Source: an uncultured Acetobacteraceae bacterium (GTDB lineage Bacteria; Pseudomonadota; Alphaproteobacteria; Acetobacterales; Acetobacteraceae). Taken from it: DNA of 64,000 bases. Below the pieces are notes generated by a model. The model was not told the origin of the DNA. It saw nothing but the letters and a program-made list of their open reading frames with translations, and searched no databases. Below are positions 33,995 to 41,771 of the stretch, one piece after another. Numbering within the stretch: the first letter of the stretch is position 1; every line of letters starts with the position of its first letter. Location of the stretch: NCBI GenBank assembly GCA_943912335.1, contig CALTUD010000022.1, positions 1-64,000 of the forward strand, read 5' to 3'. The position numbers and the translations under genes are program-made.

Positions 33995-35203
33995 ATGGAC
34001 CAGCTCAGCGTCGGCGTCGCGAACCCGGCCGCGCTCCAAAAGGCCTTTCGTGCCGTGCGCGACCACACGGAGTTCCTGAGTGCGGCCCTTTCGCCGGAGG
34101 ATCAGGCGATCCAGTCCATGCCCGATGCCAGCCCGGCCAAATGGCATCGTGCGCATACGACCTGGTTCTTCGAGCAGTTTCTGCTCCTTCCGCATGATCC
34201 GTCCTACCGGCCTTACGACGAGGCGTTCGGGTTTCTGTTCAATTCCTATTACGAAGCTCTGGGCGCGCGCTATCCGCGTGCGACGCGCGGGCTGGTGACA
34301 CGCCCGGGTGCGGTGGCGGTGTCGGCCTACCGCGCGCATGTGGATGCGGCGGTCCGCCGTCTGATCGATTTCGTTCCCGGCACGGCGGGCACTCTGGTGA
34401 CGCTCGGTCTGCATCACGAGCAGCAGCATCAGGAACTTCTGCTCACGGACATGCTGCACGCCTTCGCGCAGAACCCGCTCGCCTGGCGCGGCGACGGCAT
34501 GCCGGTCGTGCCAGGCTGGTCGGCCCCACGGGGCGAGAACGGTCCGACGGTCTTCGTGGACCGCCCTGACGGTATCGTGGAGATCGGCCATGCCGGAGGC
34601 GGGTTCGGTTTCGACAACGAGTTCCCCCGTCACCGCGCGCTGTTGCAGCCGCATGCCCTGGCGAACCGCCTCGTCCGCAATGCCGAATGGCTCGACTTCA
34701 TGCGGGACGGTGGCTACCGGCAGGCGGCGCTATGGATGTCGGACGGTTTCGCCACGGCGAGATCGGAAGGCTGGGACGCGCCGCTGCACTGGCGGCCGGA
34801 CGGGGAGGGCGGCTGGTTGCAGGTCTCGCCGGGCGGCCTGTCTGCGGTGGACCCGGAACAGCCTGTCCGTCATGTCTCCTGGTACGAGGCCGACGCCTTC
34901 GCGCGCTGGTCGGGGGCGCGTCTGCCGACCGAACACGAGCTGGAAGCCGCCGCCGACGATCTGCCCGAGTTCCACGGCCATGTCTGGCAGTGGAGCAACA
35001 GCGCCTACCTCGCTTATCCCGGGTTCCGCCCCGTCCCGGGCGCTATCGGCGAATACAACGGCAAGTTCATGATCAACCAGATGGTGTTGCGTGGCTCTTC
35101 TGCCGCCACCCCGCCCGGCCATGCCCGCCACAGCTACCGCAACTTCTTCCAGCCCGAGAAGCGTTGGCAGATGACCGGCCTGCGGCTGGCGCGCGACTCC
35201 TGA
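33995..35203 (+). CDS. egtB: Ergothioneine biosynthesis sulfoxide synthase EgtB
   Basis: The 402-residue non-heme iron enzyme joins a cysteine-type thiol to hercynine with oxygen. The N-terminal DinB-like domain supplies the iron histidines: KWHRAHTTWFFE (His51) and the HHEQQHQE pair near 141-147. A C-terminal formylglycine-generating-enzyme-like domain contains NAEWLDFMRDGGY, RHVSWYEADAFARW, RLPTEHELEAA and EYNGKFMINQMVLRGSSAATPPGHARHSYRNFF. It is slightly shorter than mycobacterial EgtB. The start at 33995 follows a GGAAGGA site. egtD follows 22 bases later. Confidence 0.96.
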   Translation: MDQLSVGVANPAALQKAFRAVRDHTEFLSAALSPEDQAIQSMPDASPAKWHRAHTTWFFEQFLLLPHDPSYRPYDEAFGFLFNSYYEALGARYPRATRGLVTRPGAVAVSAYRAHVDAAVRRLIDFVPGTAGTLVTLGLHHEQQHQELLLTDMLHAFAQNPLAWRGDGMPVVPGWSAPRGENGPTVFVDRPDGIVEIGHAGGGFGFDNEFPRHRALLQPHALANRLVRNAEWLDFMRDGGYRQAALWMSDGFATARSEGWDAPLHWRPDGEGGWLQVSPGGLSAVDPEQPVRHVSWYEADAFARWSGARLPTEHELEAAADDLPEFHGHVWQWSNSAYLAYPGFRPVPGAIGEYNGKFMINQMVLRGSSAATPPGHARHSYRNFFQPEKRWQMTGLRLARDS

Positions 35204-35225
35204 TCCCTGTCTCGAGCGAGAATTC

Positions 35226-36170
35226 ATGCCCGATATGCCGACGCCGCCCGACGTGACGGTCGAGATCCTGTCGGGTCTCACCGCCGCGCAGAAGACGCTG
35301 CCCGCCAAGCTGTTCTACGACGATGCCGGCTGCGCCCTGTTCGAACGCATCACGCGCCTGCCTGAATACTACGTGACCCGCGCAGAGAATGCGCTGCTGG
35401 CCCGCCATGCCGCCGAGATCGCCGCGCACGCACCGATCGGTGCCGCCCTTGTCGAATATGGCGCCGCGGACGAAAGCAAGGGCATGAGGCTGGTGGATGC
35501 CGGCACACGGGCCTTCACCGCCTATGTGCCGATCGACATCGCCCCGGGGGCGCTGGACGCGATCGTTTCTCGAATGGGCGAAAGCCACCCGGCGATGCCG
35601 GTGCTGCCTGTCGCGGCGGATTTCATGCAGCCGCTCGTGCTCCCCGCCACCCTGTCCGACCGACCCTGTTTCGGCTTCTTCCCCGGTTCCACCATCGGCA
35701 ATTTCCGGCCGCCGGCCGTGCATCGCTTTCTCGGTAACGTGCGTGAGACCCTGTCCGGAACAGCGACGCCGATGCTGGTCGTCGGCACCGATCTCCGCAA
35801 GGACGAAACCATGCTGATCCCGGCCTATGACGATGCGGACGGCGTCACGGCCCGATTCAATCTCAACATCCTGTCGCACGTGAACCAGATCGCGGCTGGG
35901 GATTTCGATACGGCGACGTTCCGCCATCGCGCCCGCTGGAATGCCCACGAGGGACGCGTGGAGATGCATCTGGAAAGCCTGGTGAACCAAAGCGTCATGG
36001 TCGCCGGGACGCCGATCAGCTTCCGTCGTGGCGAGACCATCCATACGGAAGACAGCTACAAGCATACGCGCGAGGGCTTCGTCGCCCTCGCGCAAGCGGC
36101 CGGATGGCGATCAGGCGGTTTTTGGTCCGACCCGGACGGGCTGTTCGGGATGCATCTGCTGCTGGGCTGA
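35226..36170 (+). CDS. egtD: L-histidine N(alpha)-methyltransferase EgtD
   Basis: The 314-residue enzyme trimethylates histidine to hercynine with three SAM, the first step of ergothioneine synthesis. Family signatures are KLFYDDAGCALFERITRLPEYYVTRAE near the N terminus, CFGFFPGSTIGNFRP in the middle, and FNLNILSHVNQIAAGDFD followed by RRGETIHTEDSYKHT near the C terminus. The SAM loop reads VEYGAADESKGMRL in place of the common ELGSGTSxK, a variant glycine motif. egtB-egtD is the usual minimal pair. No egtA, egtC or egtE is in the window. Its last 60 bases overlap the convergent ABM gene. Confidence 0.95.
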   Translation: MPDMPTPPDVTVEILSGLTAAQKTLPAKLFYDDAGCALFERITRLPEYYVTRAENALLARHAAEIAAHAPIGAALVEYGAADESKGMRLVDAGTRAFTAYVPIDIAPGALDAIVSRMGESHPAMPVLPVAADFMQPLVLPATLSDRPCFGFFPGSTIGNFRPPAVHRFLGNVRETLSGTATPMLVVGTDLRKDETMLIPAYDDADGVTARFNLNILSHVNQIAAGDFDTATFRHRARWNAHEGRVEMHLESLVNQSVMVAGTPISFRRGETIHTEDSYKHTREGFVALAQAAGWRSGGFWSDPDGLFGMHLLLG

Positions 36171-36791
36171 TCCGATCCCGATCCAGCCGGCCTGCTTGGA
36201 GGCGATGATGTCGAAACGCCGGAACGTGACGGGCGTGTCGACAAGGCGGTCGATCGCCTCCAGCACGCCGTTATTGGCGATGCCGTGCAGATGCGCTTCC
36301 CGCGCCGCATCGTCCGGAAAGGTGTCGAACACCGCGTAGCCGTTCTTGGCCGTGCGCAAGGCATACCAGGCCAGGGTCTTCGGTTCGGTCGCCGCATTCT
36401 CGCGTGCCTTGACGAGAGCCTCGCCGAAATCGCGTCCACCGCCGAGTTTGGTTTCGATCTCCGCGTAGGTGCCGACGGTCGGAACCGCATCGGCATCCGG
36501 CACGATGGCGGCGACAATCTCCGACATCGAGACGTGCGGCATGCCGTGCAGGCTGGTCATGGTCTTGATCACCAGACCGCGCCCGATCGCACCGGCGATA
36601 TGCTTGATACGCCCCATCGCGCCGTCGAACGTATCGAAGATGCCGAAATGGTTCTCGTCGAAGCGGATCGCGTACCAGTCCCGCGTGTCCGGCTCATCCT
36701 GGGCCTTGGCGAGGGCCTTCTCAAGAAAATCCCTGATCTCCTCGGTGGTGGACTGCTTGGCTTCGACTTCCACAAACAAGGCGTTGGGCAT
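36111..36791 (-). CDS. Tandem ABM (antibiotic biosynthesis monooxygenase) domain protein
   Basis: The 226-residue protein is two related ferredoxin-like halves. Residues 3-95 (ALFVEVEAKQSTTEEIRDFLEKAL..WYAIRFDENHFGIFDTF) and 105-200 (GTYAEIETKLGGGRDFGEALVKA..WYALRTAKNGYAVFDTF) share the pattern WYA-R----FDTF. ABM domains usually dimerise, so this is a covalent pseudo-dimer. The C-terminal 20 residues are encoded on DNA that also encodes the end of egtD on the other strand. Function is unknown; a quinone or small-aldehyde detoxification role is only a family-based guess. Confidence 0.8.
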   Translation of the reverse strand: MPNALFVEVEAKQSTTEEIRDFLEKALAKAQDEPDTRDWYAIRFDENHFGIFDTFDGAMGRIKHIAGAIGRGLVIKTMTSLHGMPHVSMSEIVAAIVPDADAVPTVGTYAEIETKLGGGRDFGEALVKARENAATEPKTLAWYALRTAKNGYAVFDTFPDDAAREAHLHGIANNGVLEAIDRLVDTPVTFRRFDIIASKQAGWIGIGSAQQQMHPEQPVRVGPKTA

Positions 36792-36845
36792 GGCACGACC
36801 TCCTCCTTTTGTTGGAAACGAAACAGATCGAGCCCGGCCAGGGTT

Positions 36846-37721
36846 TCACCGCCGCACAGCAACGCTCCAGCCCAGCGAGGCGCTGTCGCCCGGTGCGATC
36901 CGCATCAATCCCGGTTTCTGCTCGAACGGACCGTCGAACGCTTCCGGGCTGGCGAAACCATGCCAGGGCTCGATGCACAGGAATTCCGCACCGGGCTTCG
37001 ACCAGATGCCCAGCGCGTTCATGCCGTGCCAGCCGATCAGCAGCGCCAGCGGCGCATCCGCCGCCTCGAAGCGAACCGAATGGCTGTTCGGGTCGAGCAG
37101 GATCACCGCGTCGTCCTCGAACAAGGCCGGATCGAGCGGCAAGGTATCATGCCGGACCGGTGTCGGATGGGCTTGCTCCGTCAGCAGTCCGGCCTCCACC
37201 CGCCGGATCGGTTCCGGTTCCGGTCGCTCGAACACCAGACGGTGCGAAAGCGGGTCCACACCGTCCGCGAGCGGCCAGCGGAAGGCCGGATGCGCGCCGA
37301 TCGAACAGAACAACGTGTCTTCGCCGGAATTGCGGATCAGGTAGTCCACATGCAGCGTGTCGCCGTCGAGGCGGTAGCCGATCTCCAGGGCGAACGGGGA
37401 AGGAAAGCGCTTCGCGCTTTCCGCGTCGGACAGCAGCGAAAGACGGCATCCGTGCGCGTTGCGGGAGACCCAGTCGAACCGGCGGTCGCGCGCGAACCCG
37501 TGCTGGCTCATCGGATAATCGCGCCCGCCCTGGCGCAGCGTGTCGTTCTTCAGCCTGCCGACGATGGGAAACAGAACCGGCGCGTGACGCTTCCATTCCG
37601 GCCCGGCCTGCCACAGCATTTCGCGGCCGCCCGCTCGCAACGAGCAGAGTTCGGCACCCTCCGCTTTCACCACGAAGGCGAGATCGCCATGGCCGAATGC
37701 ATGCGTATCGGGATCGCTCAC
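36846..37721 (-). CDS. Aldose 1-epimerase family protein
   Basis: The 291-residue beta-sandwich enzyme interconverts alpha and beta anomers of hexoses or hexose phosphates. Recognisable segments are APVLFPIVGRLKND, SQHGFARDRRF (catalytic His), FCSIGAHPAFRWPL (second His), and the acidic residue in FLCIEPWHGF. It is read from a GTG overlapping the cysQ stop by four bases (GTGA), so it is coupled to cysQ. The substrate is unknown. Confidence 0.92.
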   Translation of the reverse strand: MSDPDTHAFGHGDLAFVVKAEGAELCSLRAGGREMLWQAGPEWKRHAPVLFPIVGRLKNDTLRQGGRDYPMSQHGFARDRRFDWVSRNAHGCRLSLLSDAESAKRFPSPFALEIGYRLDGDTLHVDYLIRNSGEDTLFCSIGAHPAFRWPLADGVDPLSHRLVFERPEPEPIRRVEAGLLTEQAHPTPVRHDTLPLDPALFEDDAVILLDPNSHSVRFEAADAPLALLIGWHGMNALGIWSKPGAEFLCIEPWHGFASPEAFDGPFEQKPGLMRIAPGDSASLGWSVAVRR

Positions 37722-38476
37722 GGCAAAACTCCTTCTCTGGCGCCTGCAATGAAGAACGGGTTGGCGAAATCGCTGTCCGACGGCTGATTGCGCTTTCCGT
37801 AGCGGAGCGGCGCGCCGTCGACGGTCCGCACCCATCCGCCGGCAGCACGCAGGATCGCGTCCGCTGCCGCCGTGTCCCATTCCATGGTCCTGCCGAGACG
37901 CGGATACAGATCGGCGGTTCCCGCGGCCACCAGACAGAACTTCAGCGACGATCCGGCCGAGACCAGCGCGGAGACACGATGGCGCGCGATGAACGCATCC
38001 GTCTCCGCGGTTCGGTGCGAGCGGCTGGCGACGATCACCAGCCCGTCCTCGGGCGGCGTGCGAACATGAATCCGCCGGTCGCCCTCGAACGCCCCGTCGC
38101 GATCGCCATGGAACAGCCGTCCGAGGGCCGGCGCCGACACCACCCCCACCGTGGGCACGCCGTGTTCCACCAGGGCGATGTTGACGGTGAACTCGCCCGA
38201 ACCGGCAATGAATTCGCGCGTGCCGTCCAGCGGATCGACCAGGAAGAACCGGTCCGAAGGCGGCGGCACGCGCCCCGCGGCGACGGACTCCTCGCCCACG
38301 ACAGGAATGTCCGGAAACGCCTCCGCCAGGCGACGCAGGATCAGCGCCTCCGCCTTCTCGTCCGCCTCCGTGACCGGCGACCCGTCCGTCTTGCTGCACG
38401 CGGTGATCCTGGCCTGGAACAACGGCAGGATCAGCGCGCCGGCGTCCTGCGCGATGGAGATCAGGGCGTTTTTCAT
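37718..38476 (-). CDS. cysQ: 3'(2'),5'-bisphosphate nucleotidase CysQ
   Basis: The 252-residue inositol-monophosphatase-fold enzyme hydrolyses PAP (3'-phosphoadenosine 5'-phosphate), the by-product of sulfate assimilation and sulfotransfer. Metal-binding motifs are VVGEES, the hallmark DPLDGTREF, and EWDTAAADAIL near the C terminus, with the GSSLKFC segment between. The ATG at 38476 is preferred over an in-frame TTG four codons upstream. It is co-directional with and overlaps the mutarotase gene. The sulfotransferase-like gene at 13.7 kb would generate its substrate. Confidence 0.95.
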   Translation of the reverse strand: MKNALISIAQDAGALILPLFQARITACSKTDGSPVTEADEKAEALILRRLAEAFPDIPVVGEESVAAGRVPPPSDRFFLVDPLDGTREFIAGSGEFTVNIALVEHGVPTVGVVSAPALGRLFHGDRDGAFEGDRRIHVRTPPEDGLVIVASRSHRTAETDAFIARHRVSALVSAGSSLKFCLVAAGTADLYPRLGRTMEWDTAAADAILRAAGGWVRTVDGAPLRYGKRNQPSDSDFANPFFIAGAREGVLP

Positions 38477-38588
38477 GCGCTCAGGCAAAGCAGGTGGATG
38501 TGTCGCCGGTCAAGCGGAGGCGTCCGATGGCGATTGCAACCGCCTTCCTCTACGAGAGCAGCATCGGATAGCGAGAAGGAAGGTCGGG

Positions 38589-39569
38589 ATGGACGATCTG
38601 CTGGTGGACGTACTGCGCGGCGATCAGGTCGAATCCCGCCATCTGGGCAGCGCCGTCGTGGCGGATGCCGACGGGCGCGTGGTGTTCGCCGCCGGCGATG
38701 TGGAGGCACCGACCTTCACACGCTCCACGGTGAAGGCGCTGCTGGCCCTGCCCCTGGTGGAAAGCGGTGCCGCGGACCGGCTCGGTCTTGACGATCGCGC
38801 GCTCGCCCTGGCCTGCGCCTCTCATGTCGGGCTCGGCGTCCATGCCGAGATCGCCGCCGCCATGCTCGCGCGCGCCGGGCGCGACCTGTCCTGCCTCGAA
38901 TGCGGCACGCACTGGCCGACCGCGCGCGAGGGGCAGGTGGCGCTGGCGTCGCGCGGCGCGTTGCCGACTGCCCTGCACAACAACTGTTCCGGCAAACACG
39001 CCGGCTTCGTCTGCCTCGCCTGCGATTCAGGCGAGGCGGTGGAGAACTATATCCGCCCCGAGCACCCGGTGATGAAGCGCACCACCGCGGCTTTGGCGCG
39101 CGCGACGGACACGGTGCTGGACGAGCGCAACCGCGCGACGGACGGGTGCGGCATCCCGACCTACGCTATGGGCTTGCGCGCCCTGGCGACCGGTTTCGCC
39201 CGCTTCGGCAGTGGCGCCGGACTCGACGCCGACACCGCCGAGGCGGCGCGTCGCCTGCGTCGGGCCGTCGCGGCGCATCCTGAGCTGGTGGCCGGGCCGG
39301 GCCGGTTCGACACCGTGCTGATGAACGCGTTCGGCGAGCGCGCCTTCAGCAAGATGGGCGCGGAAGGCTTGCAGGTGATCGCCCTGCCGGAACACGGGCT
39401 GGCGATCGCGGTGAAATGCGCCGACGGCGCCGCGCGCGGGGCGGAGTCGGCGGCAGCCTCTCTGGCGGCCCGCTTCCTGGGCGAGAACGAGGTGTTACGC
39501 CGCCTGTCGCACCCCGTGCTGCGCAACTGGACCGGAACGGAGGTCGGCGCCCTCCGTCCGGTGATCTGA
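38589..39569 (+). CDS. L-asparaginase, rhizobial (ReAV-like) type
   Basis: The 326-residue enzyme is unlike bacterial type I/II asparaginases and belongs to the Rhizobium etli class related to beta-lactamase-fold proteins. Expected active-site elements are all present: Ser-x-x-Lys in TRSTVKALLA, a serine in ASHVG, Cys and Lys in NNCSGKHAGF, and the zinc/cysteine loop DGCGIPTY. It hydrolyses asparagine to aspartate and ammonia in the cytosol. It is divergent from cysQ with a 112-base gap and tail to tail with the formate/nitrite channel gene. Confidence 0.93.
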   Translation: MDDLLVDVLRGDQVESRHLGSAVVADADGRVVFAAGDVEAPTFTRSTVKALLALPLVESGAADRLGLDDRALALACASHVGLGVHAEIAAAMLARAGRDLSCLECGTHWPTAREGQVALASRGALPTALHNNCSGKHAGFVCLACDSGEAVENYIRPEHPVMKRTTAALARATDTVLDERNRATDGCGIPTYAMGLRALATGFARFGSGAGLDADTAEAARRLRRAVAAHPELVAGPGRFDTVLMNAFGERAFSKMGAEGLQVIALPEHGLAIAVKCADGAARGAESAAASLAARFLGENEVLRRLSHPVLRNWTGTEVGALRPVI

Positions 39570-39612
39570 CCCTGGCCTGGGGCGGTCCGCGCGAACCGCC
39601 CCGGTGTCAGGA

Positions 39613-40446
39613 TCAGCGGCGCGGATCGTGCGGCGCGGCCGCGTCCTGGTGCGACGGCCGGTGCCTGGCATAGCCGAGATAGAACGCGCCCGCGGTGAAA
39701 ATGAACGCGCCGACGGCGTTGCCCAGCGTGACGGGGATCTCGTTCCACAGCCACCATTGCGACAGCGAGACCGGTGCGCCCAGCATCATGCCGATCGGAA
39801 TGGCGAACATGTTCACCACGCTATGCTCGAACCCCTGGCTGACGAAGATGAAGATCGGCAGCCAGGCGCCCAGGATCTTGCCGATGGTGGAGGTCGACGC
39901 CATGCCCATCACCGAACCGACGCTCACCATCCAGTTGGCCAGGATCGCCTTGGCGAACACGGTCACCAGCCCGGCGAAACCGAGAGCCTCGTAGACCTGC
40001 GTCTTGGACACCGCCAGCGCCCGCAGCTTGTCCGCAACGGCGCCGCCGGCAACATGGCCGGCTTCCGTGGTAGCGACCCAATAGATGCAGGCATAAATCA
40101 GGCTTCCCGCCAGATTGCCCAGGAACACCAGCACCCAGTTGCGGAGCACGGCGCCCCAGCCGATGCGGCCCGCGAACAGCGCCACCGGCAGCACGGCGAA
40201 ATTGCCGGTCAGCAATTCGAGCCCAAGCACGATGATCAGCGCGAAGCCGGCCGGAAACAGCAGCGCGCCGACCACGAACTGCCCGGTCTGCGCCGCCAGC
40301 AGGAACGCCATGGAGGTGACGAAGGCGAGATAGGCGCCGGCCAGCCCGGAACGCACCAGGATTTGCAACAGGGGCAATCCGGCCTTCACGCGGCCGCTTT
40401 CGACGATGTTCTCCAGCACGTCCGCTGGCTTGACGTAGTCCGACAT
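39613..40446 (-). CDS. Formate/nitrite transporter family channel
   Basis: The 277-residue protein has six membrane helices in the FNT fold. It includes the family motifs LAGAYLAFVTSMAFLLA, GFALIIVLGLELLTGNF, LVFLGNLAGSLIYACIYW, ILANWMVSVGSVMGMAS and FEHSVVNMFAIPIGMM. FNT pentamers conduct formate, nitrite or hydrosulfide. There are no nitrate/nitrite or formate enzymes nearby to decide the anion, so the FocA/NirC choice is left open. Confidence 0.94.
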   Translation of the reverse strand: MSDYVKPADVLENIVESGRVKAGLPLLQILVRSGLAGAYLAFVTSMAFLLAAQTGQFVVGALLFPAGFALIIVLGLELLTGNFAVLPVALFAGRIGWGAVLRNWVLVFLGNLAGSLIYACIYWVATTEAGHVAGGAVADKLRALAVSKTQVYEALGFAGLVTVFAKAILANWMVSVGSVMGMASTSTIGKILGAWLPIFIFVSQGFEHSVVNMFAIPIGMMLGAPVSLSQWWLWNEIPVTLGNAVGAFIFTAGAFYLGYARHRPSHQDAAAPHDPRR

Positions 40447-40831
40447 CAGGTTCGCTTTCCTTGCCCGGTCATTGCTCGACCGGACGGTTTGCGCCGCACG
40501 CCGGATCGCCGGAACCCAAGGGATCGGGAAAAGCGGAGAATGGCGCACGCACGGAGGGATTCGGGGCGGCCGTTTCCGGCCGGTCCTGTTCCGTGTCGTT
40601 CCATGTCGATGCCGTTCACACAACGGACCGCCCCGGACGTGATGAGCTTCCATGCAAGATCGGCGGATTCGGTGGCCGGAACGACACAGGCGCAACGAAA
40701 CAAAGGTCCGAACTGCGCATTCGCCAGATCGCAGCGCGAAGAGGACGCCTGAAGACCGCTCGGGAAACGGGACGCTCTCTGCGGTCGCGCAACATGCCCA
40801 GTGGCGCGGCAGCGTCGTCGATCCAGCATCG

Positions 40832-41254
40832 TCAATCCAGAGACGGTCGGCCGCGCATGCGTTTGGTGTCGCCGCGTATGGTCTTGCCGTCCATGCGCCG
40901 GTTCTTGGAGCCGAGCGTCGGACGGGTCGGGCGGCGCTTCGGTGGGGGCGGTGCTGCCGCCTCCCGGATCAGCGCCACCAGACGGTCCAACGCATCGGCG
41001 CGGTTGCGCTCGCGTGTGCGGTGGCGCTGCGCGGTGATCACGATCACGCCGTCATTGGTCAGCCTGTGCCCCGCCAGCCGCTCCAGCCGCGCCCGCACCG
41101 CATCCGGCAGGTTCGGCGAGCGCCGCGCATCGAAGCGGAGCTGCACCGCCGTTTCCACCTTCTGGATGTTCTGCCCGCCCGCTCCCGACGCGCGCAGGAA
41201 CGACTCCGACAGCTCCTCCTCGTCGATGGAAAGGCGGGTTGTGATGGGGATCAG
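40832..41254 (-). CDS. arfB: Alternative ribosome-rescue factor ArfB (YaeJ-type), start uncertain
   Basis: The frame encodes a release-factor-like domain with the catalytic GGQ in RASGAGGQNIQKVETAVQLRFD, then DGVIVITAQRHRTRERNRADALDRL and a basic C-terminal tail (KRRPTRPTLGSKNRRMDGK) that enters the mRNA channel of stalled ribosomes. Where E. coli ArfB begins MIVISR, this frame reads L-I-P-I-T-T with CTG at 41252-41254. No ATG, GTG or TTG is nearby in frame. An ATG 16 bases upstream (41270) is in another frame. It uses a rare CTG start, has a different upstream start, or contains a frameshift. Confidence 0.82.
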   Translation of the reverse strand: MIPITTRLSIDEEELSESFLRASGAGGQNIQKVETAVQLRFDARRSPNLPDAVRARLERLAGHRLTNDGVIVITAQRHRTRERNRADALDRLVALIREAAAPPPPKRRPTRPTLGSKNRRMDGKTIRGDTKRMRGRPSLD

Positions 41255-41380
41255 AGCGATGACACGGGTCCATGCGACGGGAAGGGATGCGCGGCAGCAT
41301 GTGGACGCGCGGCGCGGTTTCCGCAATCGTCGCGCCGCCCATGCGTCGGCCCGGTCCGGGCCCGAAGGCCGGAGAGAAGA

Positions 41381-41755
41381 ATGACGAAAAGCACGTTTCG
41401 CGGAGTGCTGCTGTCGGCGGCGATGCTTCTGCCCGCCGCCCGCCCCGCTTTGGCGCAGCAAAGCTACCTTCAGCCGCCGGCCCAGATGGACGACAAGGGG
41501 CGCTGTGTCTACTTCTCTCGCCTCGTGCGTTTCACCGCCGAGAGCAAGAGCGTGTGCGATGAGGGGCGCAAGGTGAAGACCGGCCCCGTCACCGCCCATA
41601 TCCTCGATCAATGCCTGGCACAGTACGGACGCGGCTTCGATGCCACCAGCATCACCGACATGACCGACGCCTTCGCCAAGCAGGTGCAGTCGCAGGGTTT
41701 CGGCAATGCCTGCAACCAGATCAAGGCGCAGGCATGGGATCTGGTCGCACAGTAG
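41381..41755 (+). CDS. Small secreted four-cysteine protein
   Basis: The 124-residue product has a typical signal peptide (MTKSTFRGVLLSAAMLLPAARPALA). A short mature part follows with cysteines in GRCVYF, SVCDEG, DQCLAQ and NACNQ, enough for two disulfides. The last 60 residues look helical. A GGAGAGAAG site precedes the ATG. No family was recognised. It is convergent with the diguanylate cyclase gene. Confidence 0.72.
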   Translation: MTKSTFRGVLLSAAMLLPAARPALAQQSYLQPPAQMDDKGRCVYFSRLVRFTAESKSVCDEGRKVKTGPVTAHILDQCLAQYGRGFDATSITDMTDAFAKQVQSQGFGNACNQIKAQAWDLVAQ

Positions 41756-41771
41756 GACGGTCACCGGCACG

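Noticed and set aside
36809..38791. 660-codon plus-strand frame across mutarotase and cysQ
   Set aside because: Shadow of two well-supported minus-strand genes.
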